Part shown: in pieces, positions 30,154 to 33,177 of the stretch
Layout: every line of letters begins with the position of its first letter
How positions within the stretch are numbered: position 1 is the stretch's first letter
Assembly: GCA_017546725.1 (NCBI GenBank)
Contig: JAFYRX010000021.1
Coordinates: forward strand, 1-33,177
Length of the DNA: 33,177 bases
Origin: Alistipes sp.
GTDB taxonomy: Bacteria > Bacteroidota > Bacteroidia > Bacteroidales > Rikenellaceae
Direction: 5' to 3'
Program-made: the position numbers and the translations under genes
The notes under the pieces: generated by a model
Databases searched by the model: none
What the model was told of the DNA's origin: nothing
Seen by the model: only the letters and a program-made list of their open reading frames with translations

Positions 30154-33100
30154 CTAAAAGTCATAACCGACGATTGTTGAAGCAAATGTACTCCAACCTG
30201 ATGCCGATTTATATGCATCAACTGATTCCGTCGGAACGTATATTCTACGTGCAGATATATATCCGTATAGCGCTTGAGTGCCCACAGATGGAGGAGTTAC
30301 AGCCTTGCAATAAAATCCTGTAACAGAGGTACAACCATAAAATGCATAACTTTCAAGCGTAGTAACTGTACTGGGCAAAGTAACCTCTACGAGGCTTGAA
30401 CATCTATTAAATGCGCTCAAATCTATAGTCGTAACACCCTCTGGAATTACAACAGATACTAAATCACTACAATTCATAAATACTCCTGGACATATAGTTG
30501 TTATACCTTGAGGTATATTACAAGTTGTAGTTCCTGCTGGAGCGAACGCAACTAATCTGTCATTTACGACAAGACATCTATTATCATCGCTTGCAAATTT
30601 TCCTGTTATCTCTTGTAAACTAGGACATTCACTAAATACCCAATCGCCAATAGTTGTAACATTGTTTGGTATTGTGATTCGTTGCAGATTCTGACACCAT
30701 TCAAATGCGCGTTCCTCGATTGTCTCCAGATTTTCAGACAATGTGATGTTTTCAATGGAAGCACCTCCAAACGCCATTTCTCGAATGGTTGTTACACTAT
30801 TAGGCATTGTAATATTACCGAATGTGGTATAGGCAAAAGTTTCTAATCCAATAGTCGTAATACCTTCAGGAATATTATATGATGTCATTCCTAATGGAGC
30901 AATCGCCAATAGCGTGTCGCCGTCTATAAGTGATTTGCCATCTGATGTCGCAAACTTTCCACTAAAACTACCAATATTTGGACATATAGCAAAAACTTTC
31001 TCGCCTAAAGAAGTTACGCTATTAGGTATAACAACACCAGATAATAGTTGGCAATCATAGAATGCTCCCTCTCCTATAGTTGTTAAATTATTGGGGAATG
31101 TAATGGTTTTCAATGCATCACAACCCGAGAAAGCATAGCTCTCAATGGTCGTTACGCTTTCTGGCATAACAATTTCCGTCAATTTTGTACATTCTTCAAA
31201 TGTTCCCCATCCAATGGATTTAACGCCATCAAGTATGGTAACAGTTGTTAGATTAGTGCAACCATCAAAAATATATGCTTCCCAATTTGTGATACTACCT
31301 GGTATTGTAACGGTTTTTAATGTTGTACAGTTTTGGAATGCACCCCAGGTCATTGCTGTTGCGGGGCCGTCAAATGTAATCACGCCTTGACCATTTTCGT
31401 AGACATTAGACACAATATTTGCTCCAAAAGTCGCATTATTCACAGGTGTCACAATTGTACCATTTGTTGTTGTATATAAAATCTGATTGTTATTAGAATT
31501 ATCTTCTGGTTTAACAATCAAGTGCTTATAGTCCGCCCAACCCTCTGCATTGACATAGGCGTCGTATGTTCCCGCAGGCACATAGATTTTACAATCAGCC
31601 GAAACGTATTCAAATTGATTATATTCTGAGTAATACTCATCAAAGCCCAAAGTAGGAGGTGTTTGGGGATAACAATCAACACGAGTCATACTGCGACAAT
31701 GAGAGAATGCACGCTCTTCGATTGTCGTAACACCTTTAGGAATATTTATGGATGTTAAACTACTACAATGTACAAATGCGCCAGGGCCAATTGACACCAT
31801 ACTTTCAGGAATAACTATTTCACTTAGATTGCTACAGCCTACAAAAGTTTGCTCCTCTATTGCAGTTACACCTTCTGGAATATTAATAGATGTCAAATTG
31901 GTACAATCTCCAAATGCGCCACCGCCAATATATGTCACACTTTCGGGAATAATCAAAGATGTTAAATTTACACAATCTTGGAATGCCATCGCCCCAATTG
32001 ATGTTACACCATCGGGGATTGTAACTTCTGATAAACTGCCACAATAAAAGAAGGTTTGGGATTCTATTTTTGTTACATTATTAGGAATATTTACTGACGT
32101 TAGACTACTGCAATAAGCAAACGCCGTATCACCTATAGAGGTAACACTTTCTGGTAGAATGATTGAAATCAAGTTACTGCAATCACTAAACGCAAGTCTT
32201 CCAATTGATGTAACGGAATTTGGTACATTCACAGAAATTATATTCCCACATTTATAAAAAGATTGTTCTCCAATGGTAGTCACACCATTTGGTAAATTGA
32301 TAGACTGTAAATTCTCACACTCTTGGAACGCAAACTTTCCTACCGATGTTATATCTCCGTCGAAGGTGATAATACCCTGACCGTACTCATAAGTATTTGA
32401 GACGATGTTTGCACCAAAGGCTGACGGGTCGTAAGGCTCAACGATGTTGCCATCGGTAGATGTGTAGAAAATCTTGTTTGTAGTGGTTGCGCCCTCGGGA
32501 GTCGGGTACGCAATCACGTTGACGGGCTGGTCAACCGTGCCGTCAGAAATCATAAACGTAGTTGCCAACACCTCGTCGAGGCCCTCGCGGTCGAGTGTGA
32601 TTGTCACAATCTGGCTGCCGCCCGGGGCAACAATACCGTGAGTCGCAGACATCGACAAACGCTCGCTCTGCACCTTATACAAAGTCCAGTTTACGTCGGT
32701 CTCGCTGACGTTGCGGATGCGGATAATCTGCTCGGTCGCCTCCTCTCCGAAATCGACGTTCAACGACTCGACAACCATAACGCTCGACAACTGAACGCTC
32801 TGCTTACACTTCAATGACAGCGGATGAGTATTTCCAAAAGCCGAGATATTCACTACGCTCGACTTATCCTCGTTCATACGCGCACGGTTGGCTGTGAAGA
32901 CTATCGAATGAGTCTTACCGCCACCGATACGACCCGTCGTAGGATAGGCGTACAACCAGGGTGTATCGCCCAAATCCAAGAACCACTCGGTCTCCGTGTC
33001 ACTCTCGTTCGTAACCGTTGCTGCAATCTGCAACTCGTTGGTACCGAAGTCGATACTTGTTGGATTAATCGAAATCACATCGTTGTCAGCCTCGGGCGTG

Positions 33101-33177
33101 AGGTGAATATCGCACGAGATTCGTTGGCCCGCAACGACCGTCACCTGACGGCTATTGCTCGAGTAACCATTGGCCTC
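30154..33177 (-). CDS. BspA-like leucine-rich-repeat surface protein, 5' end beyond the window
   Basis: The reading frame is open to the right edge: 1007 residues are visible. By comparison with the neighbouring lipoprotein about 80 N-terminal residues, including a probable lipoprotein signal, are missing. Visible order: the end of a carboxypeptidase-regulatory-like domain, two BACON-like domains (about 20-215), a linker (FYTSTDGNIVEP... GQGIITFDG) and ten LRR_5 repeats of about 23 aa. A YVPAGTYDAYVNAEGW cap follows, then a second copy of the linker (LYTTTNGTIVTP... GQGVITFDG), a second LRR_5 block and a second cap (YVPTESVDAYKSASGW). BspA-like proteins commonly bind host proteins or other bacteria. 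Repeats are A/T-richer than the BACON-encoding part. Downstream cotranscribed genes are the lipoprotein and the transglutaminase-like protein. Confidence 0.93.
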   Translation of the reverse strand, partial: EANGYSSNSRQVTVVAGQRISCDIHLTPEADNDVISINPTSIDFGTNELQIAATVTNESDTETEWFLDLGDTPWLYAYPTTGRIGGGKTHSIVFTANRARMNEDKSSVVNISAFGNTHPLSLKCKQSVQLSSVMVVESLNVDFGEEATEQIIRIRNVSETDVNWTLYKVQSERLSMSATHGIVAPGGSQIVTITLDREGLDEVLATTFMISDGTVDQPVNVIAYPTPEGATTTNKIFYTSTDGNIVEPYDPSAFGANIVSNTYEYGQGIITFDGDITSVGKFAFQECENLQSINLPNGVTTIGEQSFYKCGNIISVNVPNSVTSIGRLAFSDCSNLISIILPESVTSIGDTAFAYCSSLTSVNIPNNVTKIESQTFFYCGSLSEVTIPDGVTSIGAMAFQDCVNLTSLIIPESVTYIGGGAFGDCTNLTSINIPEGVTAIEEQTFVGCSNLSEIVIPESMVSIGPGAFVHCSSLTSINIPKGVTTIEERAFSHCRSMTRVDCYPQTPPTLGFDEYYSEYNQFEYVSADCKIYVPAGTYDAYVNAEGWADYKHLIVKPEDNSNNNQILYTTTNGTIVTPVNNATFGANIVSNVYENGQGVITFDGPATAMTWGAFQNCTTLKTVTIPGSITNWEAYIFDGCTNLTTVTILDGVKSIGWGTFEECTKLTEIVMPESVTTIESYAFSGCDALKTITFPNNLTTIGEGAFYDCQLLSGVVIPNSVTSLGEKVFAICPNIGSFSGKFATSDGKSLIDGDTLLAIAPLGMTSYNIPEGITTIGLETFAYTTFGNITMPNSVTTIREMAFGGASIENITLSENLETIEERAFEWCQNLQRITIPNNVTTIGDWVFSECPSLQEITGKFASDDNRCLVVNDRLVAFAPAGTTTCNIPQGITTICPGVFMNCSDLVSVVIPEGVTTIDLSAFNRCSSLVEVTLPSTVTTLESYAFYGCTSVTGFYCKAVTPPSVGTQALYGYISARRIYVPTESVDAYKSASGWSTFASTIVGYDF

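Noticed and set aside
30154-33177. The regular LRR repeats as a CRISPR or satellite array
   Set aside because: The period is about 69 bp in one open frame with codon-level variation, so it is a protein repeat; no CRISPR repeat-spacer pattern occurs anywhere in the window.

Overview
The window looks like a chromosomal segment of a gut-type Bacteroidales bacterium. The evidence is the recurrent TAnnTTTG -7 promoter box (often with TTG or TTTG about 20 nt upstream), TonB-dependent barrels with carboxypeptidase-regulatory-like N-domains, a DUF4369-like/thioredoxin lipoprotein, a DUF1573 protein, BspA-type leucine-rich repeats, and host-glycan hydrolases. Alistipes or another Rikenellaceae-like genus is a guess; the sequence alone does not fix the genus. 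I see no rRNA, CRISPR array, integrase or complete insertion sequence.

Layout. 1-500: the 5' tip of a gene leaving the window (possibly a transposase), three 12-bp direct repeats and tRNA-Arg(ACG). 500-5624 (minus): a TlpA-like thioredoxin lipoprotein, a membrane-anchored esterase, a TonB-dependent receptor with a CxxC plug, and a small His-rich membrane protein. 5729-7900 (minus): a GH20 beta-hexosaminidase, divergent from mazG and a gamma-carbonic anhydrase (7983-9305, plus). 9388-11581: a LytS-type histidine kinase and LytTR response regulator pair. The kinase's extracytoplasmic domain resembles the RNA-binding OB fold of transcription terminator Rho, which is the most unusual feature here. 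11761-15538: a small Gln/Gly-rich exported protein and a large outer-membrane barrel with Gly-rich segments. 15630-16913 (minus): a lipoprotein esterase. 17012-17551 (minus): tRNA-Met, tRNA-Val and tRNA-Asn with an inverted-repeat-rich spacer. 17676-21094 (plus): a DUF1573 protein and the NfnA/NfnB flavoprotein pair. 21172-22092 (minus): a metallo-beta-lactamase-fold hydrolase. 22235-27511 (plus): a 1266-aa multidomain GH31 glycosidase carrying dockerin-like and cohesin-like modules, followed by a two-domain SGNH plus alpha/beta-hydrolase esterase. 27633-33177 (minus): a surface-protein cluster of a BspA-like leucine-rich-repeat protein (cut by the window edge), a paralogous BACON-like lipoprotein and a transglutaminase-like protein.

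How the parts may work together. GH20, GH31 and the esterases fit stepwise trimming and deacylation of host glycans such as mucin O-glycans. The receptor plus His-rich protein could be a metal or metal-complex uptake unit. NfnAB would balance ferredoxin and pyridine nucleotides in an anaerobe. Convergent gene pairs are separated by strong two-way hairpin terminators. In at least two places a terminator U-tract also supplies the -33 element of the next promoter.
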